A DNA stretch of 64,000 bases from Paracoccus sp. (in: a-proteobacteria) (GCF_030538695.1 NZ_JAUNTN010000016.1:31385-95384); one strand, 5' to 3'. Positions 1-8,829 are shown, counted from the first letter of the stretch. Notes: generated by a model not told the origin, from the sequence alone. Program-made: numbers and translations.

Positions 1-43
1 CCCGCAGTTTTTCAATAGAAACAAGTGGTTGTTGGTCAAGCAT
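1..43 (-). CDS. Peptide ABC transporter ATPase, N-terminal fragment (runs off window)
   Basis: Reading leftwards from an ATG at 43 the frame stays open to the window edge and gives MLDQQPLVSIEKLR. This matches the start of DppD/OppD-type ATPases, where a short leader precedes the first beta strand (LLSIxxLxV). A GGCAGGG Shine-Dalgarno sequence lies just upstream on the minus strand. The rightward binding-protein and permease genes that follow have no ATPase of their own, so a divergent ATPase gene here would complete the importer. Only 14 codons are visible, so the call rests on context. Positions 44-214 hold no other gene that I can support; they are the shared upstream region of this gene and the rightward operon. 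Confidence 0.5.
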   Translation of the reverse strand, partial: MLDQQPLVSIEKLR

Positions 44-214
44 CTGACGCCCTGCCGGTTAGAACAGCGCCTAGGCTAGAAAATCCGCCGCCCCGCGCCA
101 AGCGAAAAATCCCGACAGGTCAAGTAAACTGACACTTGCACTTGGCCCTGCCTTACGCTGAACATGCAGGCAGAAATCCGGCACAGGCCGGGCAACAAAG
201 AACAGGGATGAACC

Positions 215-1921
215 ATGAAACTGAAAACGACGATGCTTGGTGCGGTCGCCGCCATTGCGCTGGCCCCCGCCGCCTTTGCCGAGCGCGGCAGCGATGGCAA
301 TGTGAACATCATCTATTGGCAGGCGGTTTCGACGATGAACCCCTACCTTTCGGGCGGCACCAAGGAAATCGAGGTCTCCTCGCTGGTGATCGAACCGCTG
401 GCCGGTTACGATGAAAACGGTACGCTGATCCCGCGTCTGGTGACGGAAATCCCGACGCTGGAAAATGGTGGTGTGTCCGAGGATCTGACCACGATCACCT
501 GGAAGCTGAAGCCCGACCTGAAATGGTCCGACGGCACCCCGGTGACGGCGGAAGATGCTGTTTTTACCGCGAATTACTGCATGGACCCGAACGGCGGCTG
601 CGCACAGCTTGCGCGTTACGAAGGCGTGCAGAAGGTCGAGGCCGTGGACCCGCTGACCGTCCGCATCACCTTTAACGCGCCCAAGCCGAACCCCTATCTG
701 CCGTTCACCGGCGCGACCTCGCCGCTGCTGCAAAAGGCGCAGTTTGAAAACTGCACCGGGGCGGCGGCCTCGACCTGCACGGATCAGAACTTCAACCCGA
801 TCGGCACCGGCCCGTTCCGCGTCACCAGCTTCCGCACCAATGACGTGGTGACGATGGAGGCCAACCCGAATTACCGCGACCCGGCCAAGCCCGCCTTTGC
901 AACCGCGACCGTCAAGGGTGGTGGCGATGCGGCGGCAGCGGCGCGTTCAGTTCTGGAAACCGGCGAATATGATTTCGCATGGAACACCCAGATTTCCCCC
1001 GAGGTTCAGGCACAGATGGAAGCCGGCGGCAAGGGCGAATTCGTCGTGGCCTTTGGCAGCCTTGTCGAGCGGATCGAGATGAACCTGTCCAACCCCTCGC
1101 CCTCGCTGCCCGCCGATGTCCGCTCGACCCCGGCCGAACCGCACCCGATCCTGTCGGATGAGCGTGTGCGCCGCGCCCTGTCGATGGCGATTGACCGCAA
1201 CATCCTGAACGAGTTGGGTTATGGTAAATCGGGCCGCCCGACCTGTAACCTTGTCCCCGCCCCGGCGATCTATGTCGATGAGACCAACACCGACTGTCTG
1301 ACGCAGGACATCGAAGGCGCCAAGGCTCTGCTGGAAGAGGCCGGCTGGACCGTCGGCAGCGACGGCATCCGCGAGAAAGACGGGATGAAGCTGCGCCTGC
1401 TGTATCAGACCAGCGTCAACGCCGTGCGTCAGGACACGCAGGCCGTGGTCAAGCAATGGTGGTCGGAAATCGGCGTGGATACCGAGCTGAAACAGGTCGA
1501 TGGCTCGGTCTTCTTTGGCGGTGACGCGGGTTCACCCGACACCATCCAGAAATTCTATGCCGATGTCGAAATGTATGCCAACAACTTTGACGGCACCGAC
1601 CCGGAAGCCTATCTGGCCGAACATACCTGCGAAAAGATCCCGACCCCCGCGACCCAGTGGCAGGGCGAGAATTACAACCGCTATTGCGACCCGGAATATG
1701 ACAAGCTGATGGCAGAGCTGTCCTCGACCGCCGACCCGGAAGAACGCGGCGCGCTGGCGGCCCGGCTGAACAACATGCTGACCAAAGACAGCATGGTGGT
1801 GGTGCCGCTGATCGACCGCGGCCGTCTGTCGGCCAAATCGAACACGCTTGGCGGCCATGTGATGAACGCCTGGGACAGCGAATTGTGGAACGCCTCGGAC
1901 TGGTTCCGCATCAAGCAATAA
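215..1921 (+). CDS. Peptide ABC transporter substrate-binding protein (SBP family 5), first copy
   Basis: The 568-residue product begins with a Sec signal peptide (hydrophobic core about residues 7-20, AFA-E cleavage site) and continues as a periplasmic DppA/OppA-type binding protein. Family signs are the early IIYWQAVSTMNPYLSGG segment, the WKLKPDLKWSDGTPVTAEDAVFT region and the SMAIDRN segment near residue 325. It would capture oligopeptides or a similar ligand for the permeases at 3689-5672. The start at 215 follows AGGGATGAACC. A close paralog follows directly (1979-3673), and a hairpin separates the two. The ligand cannot be read from the sequence. Confidence 0.9.
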   Translation: MKLKTTMLGAVAAIALAPAAFAERGSDGNVNIIYWQAVSTMNPYLSGGTKEIEVSSLVIEPLAGYDENGTLIPRLVTEIPTLENGGVSEDLTTITWKLKPDLKWSDGTPVTAEDAVFTANYCMDPNGGCAQLARYEGVQKVEAVDPLTVRITFNAPKPNPYLPFTGATSPLLQKAQFENCTGAAASTCTDQNFNPIGTGPFRVTSFRTNDVVTMEANPNYRDPAKPAFATATVKGGGDAAAAARSVLETGEYDFAWNTQISPEVQAQMEAGGKGEFVVAFGSLVERIEMNLSNPSPSLPADVRSTPAEPHPILSDERVRRALSMAIDRNILNELGYGKSGRPTCNLVPAPAIYVDETNTDCLTQDIEGAKALLEEAGWTVGSDGIREKDGMKLRLLYQTSVNAVRQDTQAVVKQWWSEIGVDTELKQVDGSVFFGGDAGSPDTIQKFYADVEMYANNFDGTDPEAYLAEHTCEKIPTPATQWQGENYNRYCDPEYDKLMAELSSTADPEERGALAARLNNMLTKDSMVVVPLIDRGRLSAKSNTLGGHVMNAWDSELWNASDWFRIKQ

Positions 1922-1934
1922 CTAACGCTGACGA

Positions 1935-1961
1935 CCGGCCCCGCACGGGGCCGGTTCCTTT
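1935..1961 (+). terminator. Intergenic hairpin, probable attenuating terminator
   Basis: A perfect 8-bp stem (CCGGCCCC at 1935-1942, GCAC loop, GGGGCCGG at 1947-1954) is followed by TTCCTTT. It lies between the two binding-protein genes. It probably stabilises the upstream message or reduces read-through, so that binding protein is made in excess over permease. The U-tract is weak. Confidence 0.6.
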
Positions 1962-1978
1962 GAAAGAAAGAACCCCTC

Positions 1979-3673
1979 ATGCGACATCTTGGGCTTTTGC
2001 TGGGTGCGGCCTGCGCCCTATCAGCGGTTCCCGCCTTGGCCCAACGCGGCGACAAGGGCGACCTGCGCATCATCTATTGGCAGGCGGCCTCGACGCTGAA
2101 CCCCTATCTGTCCACCTCGGGCAAGGACGTGGACCCCGCCTCGCTGGTGCTGGAGCCGCTGGCCGGGATCGACGGCGACGGCAACCTGTTCCCGCGTCTG
2201 GCGGCGGAAATCCCAACAGTCGCAAATGGCGGTATCCCCGAGGATCATTCCTCGATCACATGGCGGCTGAAACCGGGGCTGGTCTGGTCTGACGGCAGCC
2301 CGGTAACGGCGCAGGATGTCAAGTTCAGCGCCGATTATTGCATGGCCGAGGGGTTCGGCTGCGCCGTTGCCGCGCGGTTTGAGGGCGTCGCCTCGGTCGA
2401 GGTGCTGGACGATCTGACCGTGCGCATCAATTTCGACAGCCCCAAGTTCGCGCCCTATCAGGCGTTTGTCGGGTCGCGCGTGCCCGTCATTCAGGCCGCG
2501 CAATTCGCGGATTGCCTTGGCCCCGCAGGCCCGACCTGCACCGCGCAGAACTTTGCCCCGATCGGCACCGGCGCCTTTGTCGTGACCGATTTCCGCCCGA
2601 ATGACGTGTCCACCTATGCGCCGAACCCGCACTACCGTGACCCGGCCCTGCCGCATTTCGCCCGCGTGACCGTCAAGGGCGGCGGCGATGCGGCGGGTGC
2701 TGCCCGTGCGGTTCTGGAAACCGGCGAATACGATTATGGCTGGAATCTGATGCTGGCCCCCGAGGTGCTGGAGCAGATGCAATCTGCTGGCCGCGGCAAG
2801 ATCTTTGCCAGCTTCGGCACCATGGTGGAACGGATCGAGCTGAACCAGACCGACCCTGCGGCCAGCCTTGGCGCGGAACGGTCCACGCTGGCGCATCCGC
2901 ATCCGTTCCTGACCGATCCGGCGGTGCGGGCGGCGCTGTCCATGGCGATTGACCGCAACCTGCTGGTTCAGATCGGTTATGGCATGGCCGGTCAGCCCAC
3001 CTGCAACATCGTCCCCGCCCCTGCCGCCTTTGTGTCCGATAACACCGGCTGTCTGACACAGGACATCGAGGGGGCCAAGGCCCTGCTGGATCAGGCTGGC
3101 TGGCTGCCCGGCCCGGACGGTATCCGGCAGAAAGACGGGGTGCGGCTGCATCTTCTGTTCCAGTCCTCGGTCAATCAGGTGCGGCAGGACATTCAGGCCA
3201 TCGTCAAGCAATGGTGGTCCGAAATCGGCGTCGAAACCGATCTGAAGGTCGTGGATGGCAGCGTGTTCTTTGGCGGCGATCCCGGCAGCCCGGATACGAT
3301 CCAAAAGCTGTTTGCCGATGCGCAGATGTATACCAACAGCTTCGACAACCCCGACCCCGAAGCCTTTATGGGCAACCTGACCTGCGCCCGTATCCCCAGC
3401 CCGGAAAACCAGTGGCAAGGCAACAATTTCGCCCGCTTCTGCGAGAGTGCCTATGACGAAGGTGTGGCAAAGCTGCGCCAGACCGCCGATCCGGCGGAAC
3501 GCGCCGCACTGGTCAAGCAGTTGCAGGACATGCCGACCAAGGACAGCAACATCCTGCTGCCGCTGGTCTATCGCGGCATGGTCGGTGGTCATGTCGATTC
3601 CCTGACCGGCGTGCTGCCGAACGCATGGGAAAGCGACTTGTGGAACATTCAGGAATGGAGCCGGGCCGAATGA
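1979..3673 (+). CDS. Peptide ABC transporter substrate-binding protein (SBP family 5), second copy
   Basis: This 564-residue product is colinear with the preceding gene. It shares the IIYWQAxSTxNPYLS opening, VKGGGDAAxAARxVLETGEYD, KQWWSEIGVxT and GSPDTIQK segments, so it is a tandem duplicate. The signal peptide is MRHLGLLLGAACALSAVPALA. The start at 1979 follows GAAAGAAAG. The permease gene begins 15 bp after the stop, so this copy is part of the transporter operon. The residues that differ between the copies may give different ligand ranges; that is inference. Confidence 0.9.
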   Translation: MRHLGLLLGAACALSAVPALAQRGDKGDLRIIYWQAASTLNPYLSTSGKDVDPASLVLEPLAGIDGDGNLFPRLAAEIPTVANGGIPEDHSSITWRLKPGLVWSDGSPVTAQDVKFSADYCMAEGFGCAVAARFEGVASVEVLDDLTVRINFDSPKFAPYQAFVGSRVPVIQAAQFADCLGPAGPTCTAQNFAPIGTGAFVVTDFRPNDVSTYAPNPHYRDPALPHFARVTVKGGGDAAGAARAVLETGEYDYGWNLMLAPEVLEQMQSAGRGKIFASFGTMVERIELNQTDPAASLGAERSTLAHPHPFLTDPAVRAALSMAIDRNLLVQIGYGMAGQPTCNIVPAPAAFVSDNTGCLTQDIEGAKALLDQAGWLPGPDGIRQKDGVRLHLLFQSSVNQVRQDIQAIVKQWWSEIGVETDLKVVDGSVFFGGDPGSPDTIQKLFADAQMYTNSFDNPDPEAFMGNLTCARIPSPENQWQGNNFARFCESAYDEGVAKLRQTADPAERAALVKQLQDMPTKDSNILLPLVYRGMVGGHVDSLTGVLPNAWESDLWNIQEWSRAE

Positions 3674-3688
3674 CCGGGCGGAACTAAG

Positions 3689-4696
3689 ATGCTGACCTTT
3701 GCCCTGCGCCGGATTCTGCTGGCGATTCCGACGCTGCTGTTCATCTCGCTGGTCATCTTCATGCTGCTGGAGCTGTCGCCCGGCGACCCGATGGCCAATG
3801 TTCCGCTGACCGTCCCGCCCGAGGTCAAGGAACGGATGCGCGTCGCGCTTGGTCTCGATCAGGCGTGGTATATCCGCTATGTCCTGTGGCTGAAGCAGTT
3901 TTTCTGGGTCGAGCCGCTTTACACCATCGACAAGATCTTCGGCACGCATTTCGCGGACGGGATGCAGCGGATCATCAGCTTTCAGTCGCGCAGCCCGGTG
4001 TTCGACATCATCGCACAGCGCCTGCCGCAAACGCTGACTGTGGTGGGGATGTCCTATGTGATCGGCGTGGCCATCGCCATCCCCATCGGGATCATCTCGG
4101 CCTATAAGCAATATAGCTGGTTCGACCAGATCGGCACCTTTATCAGCATGGTTGGCTTTTCCATGCCGACGTTCTTCACCGGCGTGGTGCTGATTATCGT
4201 CTTTGCCGTGAAGCTCCAGTGGTTTCCGTCGATCTATGACACCACGCTGGTGGTGCGCGACTGGGACAGTTTTCTGATGCAGGTGCGCCAGATGGTGATG
4301 CCGGTGACGGTTCTGGCACTGTATAACGCGGCGCAGATCAGCCGGTTCATGCGGGCCTCGATGCTGGACAATCTGAAACAGGATTACGTCCGCACCGCCC
4401 GCGCCAAAGGCGTCAGCGAGCGCAAGGTGGTGATGAAACACGTCCTGCGCAACTCGCTGATCCCGGTGGTAACGGTGATTGCGCTTGGCTTACCGACGGT
4501 ATTTTCCGGCGCGATCATCACCGAACAGGTGTTCAAGGTGAACGGGCTGGGCCAATTGCTGATTACCGCGATTGTCGGGAATGACATGCCGATGGTGCTG
4601 ACACTGACCTTCATCTTTGCCATCCTGATTGTCACCTTTACCCTGATTGCTGACATCCTTTACGGTATTCTGGACCCGAGGATCCGCTATGACTGA
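3689..4696 (+). CDS. ABC transporter permease, DppB type
   Basis: This 335-residue inner-membrane protein opens with the DppB/OppB pattern: a first TM helix (ILLAIPTLLFISLVIFMLLEL) followed by SPGDP. The EAA coupling motif is visible around residues 233-250 (DYVRTARAKGVSERKVVMKH). It contains roughly six membrane segments. Its stop overlaps the start of the next permease by 8 bp, which indicates translational coupling and a heterodimeric channel. It imports the ligand delivered by the two upstream binding proteins, presumably powered by the divergent ATPase at the left edge. Confidence 0.92.
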   Translation: MLTFALRRILLAIPTLLFISLVIFMLLELSPGDPMANVPLTVPPEVKERMRVALGLDQAWYIRYVLWLKQFFWVEPLYTIDKIFGTHFADGMQRIISFQSRSPVFDIIAQRLPQTLTVVGMSYVIGVAIAIPIGIISAYKQYSWFDQIGTFISMVGFSMPTFFTGVVLIIVFAVKLQWFPSIYDTTLVVRDWDSFLMQVRQMVMPVTVLALYNAAQISRFMRASMLDNLKQDYVRTARAKGVSERKVVMKHVLRNSLIPVVTVIALGLPTVFSGAIITEQVFKVNGLGQLLITAIVGNDMPMVLTLTFIFAILIVTFTLIADILYGILDPRIRYD

Positions 4697-5672
4697 CCAG
4701 AACCGCGAAACCGTGCAACTGGTCACGGAATCCGCCAGCCCCGCCGCCGTGACCGAGGCCCTGCCACCCGACAATCCGGTGGCCGACGCGGGTGCCACCC
4801 GCAGCCAGTGGCGCGATGTCTGGCGCCAGTTCCGCCGCAGCCGGGGCGCGATGATCGCGCTGGTGCTGTTCGTCACCATCCTGCTGTTCGTTTCGGTCGG
4901 GCCGTATATCTGGACCGTAGACCCGACCAAGGTGGATATTCTGGCCCGCAACAAGGGCTTCTCGGCCGCGCATCCGCTTGGCACCGACCAGCTTGGCCGC
5001 GACATGCTGGCCCGGCTGATGTCGGGCGGGCGCGTGTCCATCGCGGTTGGGCTGACAGCGATGCTGCTGGCGATTACGCTTGGTTCGCTGATCGGGGTGC
5101 TGTCAGGCTATTTCCGCCGCCTCGACGCACCGCTGATGCGCATGACCGAGCTGTTTCTGGCGCTGCCACTGCTGCCCTTGCTGCTGCTGATGGTGACGCT
5201 GTTTCGCGACCCGCTGGCGAAATCCTTTGGTCCGGCGCTGGGGATCTTTCTGCTGATCGTGACCGCCATCGGCGCGACAAGCTGGATGCAGGCGGCCCGC
5301 ATCGTGCGTGGCGACGTGCTGGGCCTCAAGGAACGAGAGTTCATTCTGGCCGCCAAATCCATCGGCACCCCGCCCCGCCGGATGATCCTGAAACACGTCC
5401 TGCCGAACGTGCTGTCCCCGATCATGGTCGCCGCAACGCTGGGCATCGCCACGGCGATCATCACTGAATCGGCGCTGAGCTTCCTTGGCCTCGGCTTCCC
5501 GCCGGACTTCCCGACATGGGGCCGGTTGCTGTTCGACGCCATCGACCAGATGCAGCTTTTCCCGTGGCGGGTCATCATGCCCGGCGCGCTGATCTCGCTG
5601 ACGGTGCTTTGCGTGAACTACATCGGCGACGGCCTGCGTGACGCGCTGGACCCCCGCATCCGCGGGAGGTGA
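4689..5672 (+). CDS. ABC transporter permease, DppC type
   Basis: This is a 327-residue inner-membrane protein. It has the DppC hallmarks: a long N-terminal tail, then WRQFRRSRGAMIAL, the HPLGTDQLGRDMLARLMSGGR signature (about residues 99-119), an EAA loop (EFILAAKSIGTPPRRMILKHVLPN) and a C-terminal DGLRDALDPR. The ATG at 4689 overlaps the stop of the DppB-type gene. A longer frame starting at 4647 would lie inside that gene and is unlikely. It is the last gene of the rightward operon; a repeat element and tRNA-Thr follow. Confidence 0.92.
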   Translation: MTDQNRETVQLVTESASPAAVTEALPPDNPVADAGATRSQWRDVWRQFRRSRGAMIALVLFVTILLFVSVGPYIWTVDPTKVDILARNKGFSAAHPLGTDQLGRDMLARLMSGGRVSIAVGLTAMLLAITLGSLIGVLSGYFRRLDAPLMRMTELFLALPLLPLLLLMVTLFRDPLAKSFGPALGIFLLIVTAIGATSWMQAARIVRGDVLGLKEREFILAAKSIGTPPRRMILKHVLPNVLSPIMVAATLGIATAIITESALSFLGLGFPPDFPTWGRLLFDAIDQMQLFPWRVIMPGALISLTVLCVNYIGDGLRDALDPRIRGR

Positions 5673-5736
5673 TCTTTTGCCCTGAAATATCCTCGGGGGA
5701 ATCGTCGCAGACGATGGGGGGCAGACAGCCCCCCAT
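5671..5736. repeat. Intergenic repeat, copy a (inverted orientation) with two hairpins
   Basis: Read on the minus strand this stretch gives ..CCCCCGAGGATATTTCAGGGCAAAAGATC, one copy of the intergenic family also seen at 6838, 10479, 15796 and 23893. It is followed by two hairpins: ATCGTC/GACGAT (5701-5715) and ATGGGGGG/CCCCCCAT (5714-5736). It sits just after the permease stop and may also act as transcription terminator for the operon. Confidence 0.6.
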
Positions 5737-5755
5737 ACCAACCTGTCAGAGAATC

Positions 5756-5831
5756 TGGTGCCGGCAGAGGGACTTGAACCCCCGACCCCCTGATTACAAA
5801 TCAGACGCTCTACCAACTGAGCTATGCCGGC
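5756..5831 (-). tRNA. tRNA-Thr (anticodon TGT)
   Basis: The minus strand folds as a 76-nt tRNA with the CCA encoded. The acceptor stem is GCCGGCA/TGCCGGC, the D arm AGCTCAGTTGGTAGAGC, the anticodon stem CTGAT/ATCAG around loop TTTGTAA (anticodon TGT, reading ACA), and the T arm has GTTCAAGTC. The 5' end is at 5831 and the CCA at 5756-5758. Confidence 0.96.
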
Positions 5832-5954
5832 CTGCCCCTGCGATAACGCCGCCGCGCCGGGACCGCAAGCGTCCAAGGCTCAGAAAGCCGTTGGACCTTG
5901 CGCGGCAATGGCGTTATCTTGCGTCATCTTGCCGGGATTTCAACGAGGTGGCGA

Positions 5955-6836
5955 ATGAAAGCGGTGTTCCATCTGGGCGCGCATGATACCGATGGCGAGG
6001 CGCTGATCGAGAGCCTGACCGTCAATGGCAAGATCCTGCGCGAGCATCGCGTCGAGGCCGTCGAAAACCGCCGCCATCAGGGGATTTTCAGCGAGGCGCT
6101 GAATGCGCTGCAAGGCGGCACCTCGACCCACGAAATGGAACAGATGATGCTGGATGCGGTGCTGGAAAGCGACCGCACGCCTGACCGCGTGATCTTCAGC
6201 AGCCCCGGTTTTCTGGGCCTGCCGCACCGGATGCTGTCTGCGAACGGGCTGTATTACTCGGCACCCGAGCGGATTTTGCGGCTGATCAACCTGCTGCCCT
6301 CGGCCGAGGTTGAATTCGCCATCGGGCTGAAAAACCCGGCCTTGCTGATCGCCCATGTGCAGGAGCGTCAGCCGAACACGCCCTATGAGCAATTGATGTT
6401 CAACATCGACCCGCTGGCGCTGCGCTGGAATGAGGCTTTCCGCCGGATGCTGCAAGCCGCGGGGTCACGCCCGATCACCGTCTGGGCGCATGAGGATACG
6501 CCGCTGATCTGGCCCGAACTTCTGCGCCGCATCGCTGGTCTGGACGCAAGCGAGGTGATGATCGACCAGATGAAAATGGCGCAACTTCTGCTGCCACATG
6601 CAGCAGTCCAGCAGGTGCGGGCCAAAATGCGCGAATACGGCCCCGCCATCACCGTCAGCCAGCGGCGTGAGCTGATCGAAGCTGCACTGGTCAGCCATGC
6701 CGATCCGGCGGCGCTGACCGCGCCCGTCGATCTGCCCGGCTGGTCACAGGATCTGGTGGATGAGATTACCGCGCTTTATCACGCCGATCTGGCCGAGATT
6801 GCCGCCCTGCCGGGGGTCGAGTTCATCAGCGCCTGA
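5955..6836 (+). CDS. Conserved hypothetical protein
   Basis: This is a soluble 293-residue protein with no signal peptide or membrane segment. It opens MKAVFHLGAHDTDGEALIESL, resembling the first strand and helix of sulfotransferase-like P-loop folds, but without a GxxxxGKS/T loop, so nucleotide binding is doubtful. The start at 5955 is set by ACGAGGTG upstream; a frame starting at 5898 is less likely. It is monocistronic and followed by a repeat/hairpin. I cannot assign a function. Confidence 0.75.
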   Translation: MKAVFHLGAHDTDGEALIESLTVNGKILREHRVEAVENRRHQGIFSEALNALQGGTSTHEMEQMMLDAVLESDRTPDRVIFSSPGFLGLPHRMLSANGLYYSAPERILRLINLLPSAEVEFAIGLKNPALLIAHVQERQPNTPYEQLMFNIDPLALRWNEAFRRMLQAAGSRPITVWAHEDTPLIWPELLRRIAGLDASEVMIDQMKMAQLLLPHAAVQQVRAKMREYGPAITVSQRRELIEAALVSHADPAALTAPVDLPGWSQDLVDEITALYHADLAEIAALPGVEFISA

Positions 6837-6837
6837 A

Positions 6838-6871
6838 CCGGGGCGCTGCCCCGGACCCCGGGATATTTAAG
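6838..6871 (+). repeat. Intergenic repeat, copy b, with hairpin
   Basis: The 34-nt block begins with a perfect hairpin (CCGGGGC GCT GCCCCGG) and continues ACCCCGGGATATTTAAG. It appears identical to the block at 23893-23926. It lies between the hypothetical gene ending at 6836 and the convergent GapR-like gene, so it could serve as a terminator. Confidence 0.7.
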
Positions 6872-6914
6872 TGAAGAAGAAACCCCGCGCAGCCTAGACC
6901 GGCGGGGTATTCGT

Positions 6915-7166
6915 TCAGGCCATGCCAAGCGCGGCCTTATACATTTCCAGAATCGCTTCTTCTTCCGCGATGTCGTCGCGGTCGCGTTTGCGCAGACCGA
7001 TGATTTTCTTCATCACCTTGGTGTCATAGCCGCGGGCCTTGGCCTCGGACATGATTTCCTTTTGACGCTCAGTAATGTCTTTCTTTTCGGCTTCGAGCTG
7101 CTCGTATTGCTCGATGAACTGGCGAAGCTCGTCGGCGGCGACGCCATAGCTGCGGTCGTCTTGCAT
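6915..7166 (-). CDS. DUF2312 / GapR-like nucleoid-associated protein
   Basis: This 83-residue protein matches the DUF2312 family, whose Caulobacter member GapR binds overtwisted AT-rich DNA and helps replication and chromosome organisation. Visible features are the coiled-coil run around residues 8-45 (ELRQFIEQYEQLEAEKKDI), the KARGYDTKVMKKIIGLRKRD segment and the closing EEEAILEMYKAALG. The start at 7166 follows AGAGG; a longer frame reaching 7226 lacks family similarity upstream. Family assignment is firm; the role in this organism is inferred. Confidence 0.88.
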   Translation of the reverse strand: MQDDRSYGVAADELRQFIEQYEQLEAEKKDITERQKEIMSEAKARGYDTKVMKKIIGLRKRDRDDIAEEEAILEMYKAALGMA

Positions 7167-7260
7167 GGTTCTGCCTCTTTGCGGTTTGTCTGGTCGCTGT
7201 CTAGGCGGTCTTGCCCCGCCGCGCAATCGCCGCTAGGCCCGGCGCAAACGGAGAAGCACA

Positions 7261-7488
7261 ATGACCCTTTCCCAAAGCCTGATCCTTGGCGGCACCTTGC
7301 TGACCGCGCTTGGCCTTGCCGCGATTGTCTGGTGCATGATCACGGTCTGGCGCGCCCGCCGCGCGGGGTTAGAGGGTGACGCCCTGCGCGCCCGGCTGCA
7401 AAACGTGATCCCGGTCAACATGGCGGCACTGGCGGCGTCTTTCCTTGGCCTTGGGCTGGTGATCGCGGGAATCTTGCTGCGCGGTTGA
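7261..7488 (+). CDS. Small conserved membrane protein
   Basis: This 75-residue protein has two hydrophobic helices (about residues 7-29 and 50-72) joined by a basic loop (RARRAGLEGDALRARLQ). The start at 7261 follows GGAGAAGCACA. Its stop codon overlaps the -35 box of the YeeE/YedE promoter, so the gene to its right has its own promoter. Function unknown. Confidence 0.7.
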   Translation: MTLSQSLILGGTLLTALGLAAIVWCMITVWRARRAGLEGDALRARLQNVIPVNMAALAASFLGLGLVIAGILLRG

Positions 7489-7512
7489 CATATTCCGTAA
7501 TTGGAATACAAA
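7485..7512 (+). promoter_or_regulatory. Sigma-70-type promoter with SqrR/BigR-type operator
   Basis: A TTGACA box (7485-7490) and a TACAAA -10 (7507-7512) are 16 bp apart. The spacer contains the dyad ATTC-N8-GAAT (7492-7507). SqrR/BigR-family persulfide-sensing ArsR repressors of alphaproteobacteria bind such sites, and YeeE/YedE-type membrane proteins are known members of BigR-controlled operons. A repressor bound here would block RNA polymerase directly. The match is seen in the sequence; regulation by a SqrR homolog is inference. Confidence 0.6.
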
Positions 7513-7538
7513 TCTGCTGAACAGCAGAGGAAGATGTC

Positions 7539-7970
7539 ATGCCTTCAGAATGGATTTACGGGCTGATCGGCGGGCTGATGATCGGCGGTGCGGCGGCAAT
7601 GCTGTTGCTGCTGAACGGGCGGATCATGGGGGCCAGCGGGATCATAGGCGGGCTGGTCGATGCCGCGCTTGGCCGCCGGGACAGCCAGACGGCGGAACGT
7701 GCCGCGCTGGTTGCCGGGTTGCTGGCGGGACCGCTGGTGCTGATTGGCCTTGACTGGCCAGCGCAGACAGCACCCGTCGCCGGTCCGGGGCTGCTGGTTC
7801 TGGCCGGGCTGCTGGTCGGGTTCGGCACGCGGCTGGCGAATGGCTGCACCTCGGGCCACGGGGTCTGCGGCATCTCGCGGCTGTCATGGCGCGGGATCAT
7901 GGCGACAATGACCTATCTGCTGGCAGGCGGCGTTGCCGTTATCGCCGCTCGTGCATTGGGTGCCGCATGA
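7539..7970 (+). CDS. YeeE/YedE family membrane protein (N-terminal half)
   Basis: This 143-residue membrane protein has about four TM helices. It carries the family signature [21 protein letters not shown] with a conserved Cys in NGCTSGHG, which in this family is linked to thiosulfate or sulfur-species transport. The next gene encodes the other half (DUF6691), overlapping by ATGA, so the two probably form one split transporter. A SqrR/BigR-type operator lies upstream, consistent with sulfide or persulfide response. Confidence 0.9.
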   Translation: MPSEWIYGLIGGLMIGGAAAMLLLLNGRIMGASGIIGGLVDAALGRRDSQTAERAALVAGLLAGPLVLIGLDWPAQTAPVAGPGLLVLAGLLVGFGTRLANGCTSGHGVCGISRLSWRGIMATMTYLLAGGVAVIAARALGAA

Positions 7971-8380
7971 AGCGCCTGATCGCCGCTTTTGCCGTAGGAT
8001 TGCTGTTCGGCATGGGGCTGCTGGTCTCGGGCATGACGCAACCCGCCCGCGTGCGCGGCTGGCTGGATGTATTCGGCGCATGGGACCCGACGCTTGGCTT
8101 TGTGCTTGGCGGGGCGCTGATCCCGATGGCGCTGGCCTGGCGCATCGCTGCCCAGCGGGCCGCGCCGGTAAATTGCGGGCGCTTTCCTGCACCAGCCGTG
8201 CCGCTGATCGACGCACGATTGCTGGCCGGGTCGGTGCTGTTCGGCCTTGGCTGGGGCCTGTCGGGACTTTGCCCCGCGCCTGCCGTGGCCAGCCTTGGCT
8301 TTGGCGGGGCTTCCTTCTGGATCTTTTTTACCGCTATGGTCGCAGGCATGGCCGGGTTTGGCCTGCTGCGGAGGCCGTGA
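7967..8380 (+). CDS. DUF6691 family protein (YeeE/YedE C-terminal half)
   Basis: This 137-residue membrane protein has about four TM helices. The [20 protein letters not shown] motif and the later [14 protein letters not shown] motif (with a Cys) are typical of the second half of YeeE/YedE proteins. The start overlaps the preceding stop in ATGA, and its own TGA shares a base with the dtd start. Expected to act with the upstream protein as a sulfur-compound transporter. Confidence 0.9.
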   Translation: MKRLIAAFAVGLLFGMGLLVSGMTQPARVRGWLDVFGAWDPTLGFVLGGALIPMALAWRIAAQRAAPVNCGRFPAPAVPLIDARLLAGSVLFGLGWGLSGLCPAPAVASLGFGGASFWIFFTAMVAGMAGFGLLRRP

Positions 8381-8829
8381 TGCGCGCATTGATACAACGG
8401 GTTCGTCATGCCTCGGTTCAGGTTGGCGATGAAACCACCGGCCAGATCGGGCCGGGGTTACTGGTGCTGGTCTGCGCCATGCAAGGCGACGGGCCAGAAG
8501 CCGCCGCAAAACTGGCCGCCCGTGTGGCCAAGCTGCGTATTTTTCGGGACGACGCGGGCAAAATGAACCGCTCGGTCCTTGATACAGGCGGCGCGGCGCT
8601 TGTGGTCAGCCAGTTCACTCTGGCCGCCGACACCAGCACCGGCAACCGCCCCGGCTTTTCCACCGCCGCGCCCCCGAATCAGGGCGAGGCGCTGTATCTG
8701 GCCTTTGCCGAGGCCCTGCGCGGTCATGGCATCCCGGTCGAAACCGGGCGCTTTGGGGCGGATATGGCGGTCAGCCTGCTGAATGACGGGCCGGTGACAA
8801 TCTGGATGGACAGCGCCGACCGGGCTTGA
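8380..8829 (+). CDS. dtd: D-aminoacyl-tRNA deacylase
   Basis: This 149-residue protein matches Dtd over its whole length. It starts [15 protein letters not shown], contains [17 protein letters not shown] (the active-site SQxT motif) and ends with the [11 protein letters not shown] segment carrying the cross-subunit Gly-cisPro motif. It frees D-amino acids (and glycine mis-attached to tRNA-Ala) from tRNA. TGATG coupling to the upstream gene places it in the same transcript as the YeeE/YedE pair. Confidence 0.96.
   Translation: MRALIQRVRHASVQVGDETTGQIGPGLLVLVCAMQGDGPEAAAKLAARVAKLRIFRDDAGKMNRSVLDTGGAALVVSQFTLAADTSTGNRPGFSTAAPPNQGEALYLAFAEALRGHGIPVETGRFGADMAVSLLNDGPVTIWMDSADRA

Noticed and set aside
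2021-4441. 806-codon minus-strand frame opposite the peptide transporter genes
   Set aside because: It is antisense to two well-supported genes; its protein is rich in His, Arg and Gln as expected for a shadow of GC-rich codons and has no family motifs.
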